A DNA stretch of 64,000 nt from Ariolimax columbianus. Taxonomy: Eukaryota; Mollusca; Gastropoda; Stylommatophora; Arionidae. Positions 63,718-64,000 of this stretch are shown here, in pieces. Within the stretch, counting starts at the first letter, position 1, and each line of letters opens with the position of its first letter. Both the position numbers and the translations under genes were made by a program. The stretch lies in NCBI GenBank assembly GCA_036924085.1, contig JAVGWX010000005.1:45365085-45429084 (forward strand). The letters are read 5' to 3'. The notes beneath the pieces are model-generated. The model ran no database searches. It was not told the origin of the DNA and was given only the letters and a program-made list of their open reading frames with translations.

Positions 63718-64000
63718 ATGTCTAGGAGACCCAGAGACGAAACGACTGATCGGTTGAAGCGGGGGAAATCCCAGGAAGAAAGTCAGGGAAATATTGGCGC
63801 GGTGCACGTGCGAGGTACTGTTGCGTTCCTGAACTCTGACACGGCTCATGGTCTGACTACTTTAGAGCGCGCGCCAAGTTTGAATCGTCTTCATACACAG
63901 AGTTCAACAGAAACCAGTGGCCTTGGAGAGACTGTGACATCTGGCTTCTCTAGCCAGGAGAGTGTGCACAGTTATTATGGGGAGGATAGGGAAAGAGTGG
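63718..64000 (+). CDS. Open frame running off the window edge, unknown product
   Basis: An ATG at 63718 opens 94 codons with no stop before the window ends. The start reads MSRRPRDETTDRLKRGK, then QEESQGNIGAVHVRGTVAF, and a Ser/Thr/Glu-rich part ends in SGFSSQESVHSYYGEDRERV. The composition (polar, charged, few hydrophobics) suggests a disordered N-terminus. GC content is higher than neighbours. It could be a host first exon or the start of a gag-like frame of an LTR element. No family recognised. Confidence 0.4.
   Translation, partial: MSRRPRDETTDRLKRGKSQEESQGNIGAVHVRGTVAFLNSDTAHGLTTLERAPSLNRLHTQSSTETSGLGETVTSGFSSQESVHSYYGEDRERV

Overview
The window is eukaryotic, and nothing in it looks like bacterial gene layout. 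It holds no complete host protein-coding gene that I can defend. It is a repeat-dominated accessory region built from dead and dying non-LTR retrotransposons (LINEs), short non-autonomous retroposons, mariner-type DNA transposon derivatives, many minisatellites and microsatellites, and a scrambled 18S/28S rRNA pseudogene cluster. The 18S V4-region sequence, the retroelement protein families and the repeat style suggest an invertebrate, most likely a mollusc (heterobranch gastropod-like). That taxon is an inference from memory, not a search result.

Layout. 1-5.2 kb: a SINE-like fragment, an RNase H LINE tail (354-1434) inserted in a short retroposon (here 'family A'), a CR1/L2-like LINE 3' end split by a 'family C' retroposon with a 14-bp target duplication, and a 'family B' element. 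5.6-14.9 kb: more RNase H LINE tails, further copies of A, B and C, and long minisatellites. One C copy carries a 33-bp array and a roughly 51-copy 31-bp array (11.27-13.43 kb). 16-20.3 kb: a tRNA-derived SINE and a head-to-head mariner remnant carrying the best preserved gene of the window, an 866-codon reverse transcriptase/RNase H reading frame on the minus strand (17607-20207) flanked by a perfect 12-bp target duplication. 20.8-27.3 kb: nested LINE pieces and 21-37-bp arrays. 28.07-29.91 kb: the chimeric 18S/28S pseudogene. 30.5-33.5 kb: RTE-like LINEs. 33.5-36.99 kb: a TTC tract, then a 33-copy 37-bp array inside a family A element, and a 44-bp array. 37-38.8 kb: RTE-like LINEs. 39.4-40.0 kb: a TTAGG-like pentamer array that is the expanded tail of a LINE. 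40-47 kb: A, B, C and SINE copies, including a family A insertion in a SINE. 46.4-55.1 kb: a pile of LINE fragments, including a 13-copy 64-bp array born inside reverse-transcriptase codons. 55.5-56.4 kb: a polypyrimidine tract. 57.6-62 kb: C copies, an RTE fragment with an internal 38-bp array, and a degenerate satellite. 62.16-62.88 kb: a second head-to-head mariner derivative. 63.7-64 kb: an open reading frame running off the window edge.

How the parts relate. RNase H LINEs with (GAA)n tails make 12-14-bp target duplications. Family C ends in a similar GAAGAAG-type tail and has a 14-bp duplication, so it may use the same machinery. The recurring theme is that a 31-64-bp segment inside a retroelement becomes tandemly amplified in one copy while remaining single or few-copy in others. 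This is seen in family A (37 bp), family C (33 and 31 bp), a jockey-like LINE (64 bp) and an RTE-like LINE (38 bp). That pattern is the most interesting biology here.
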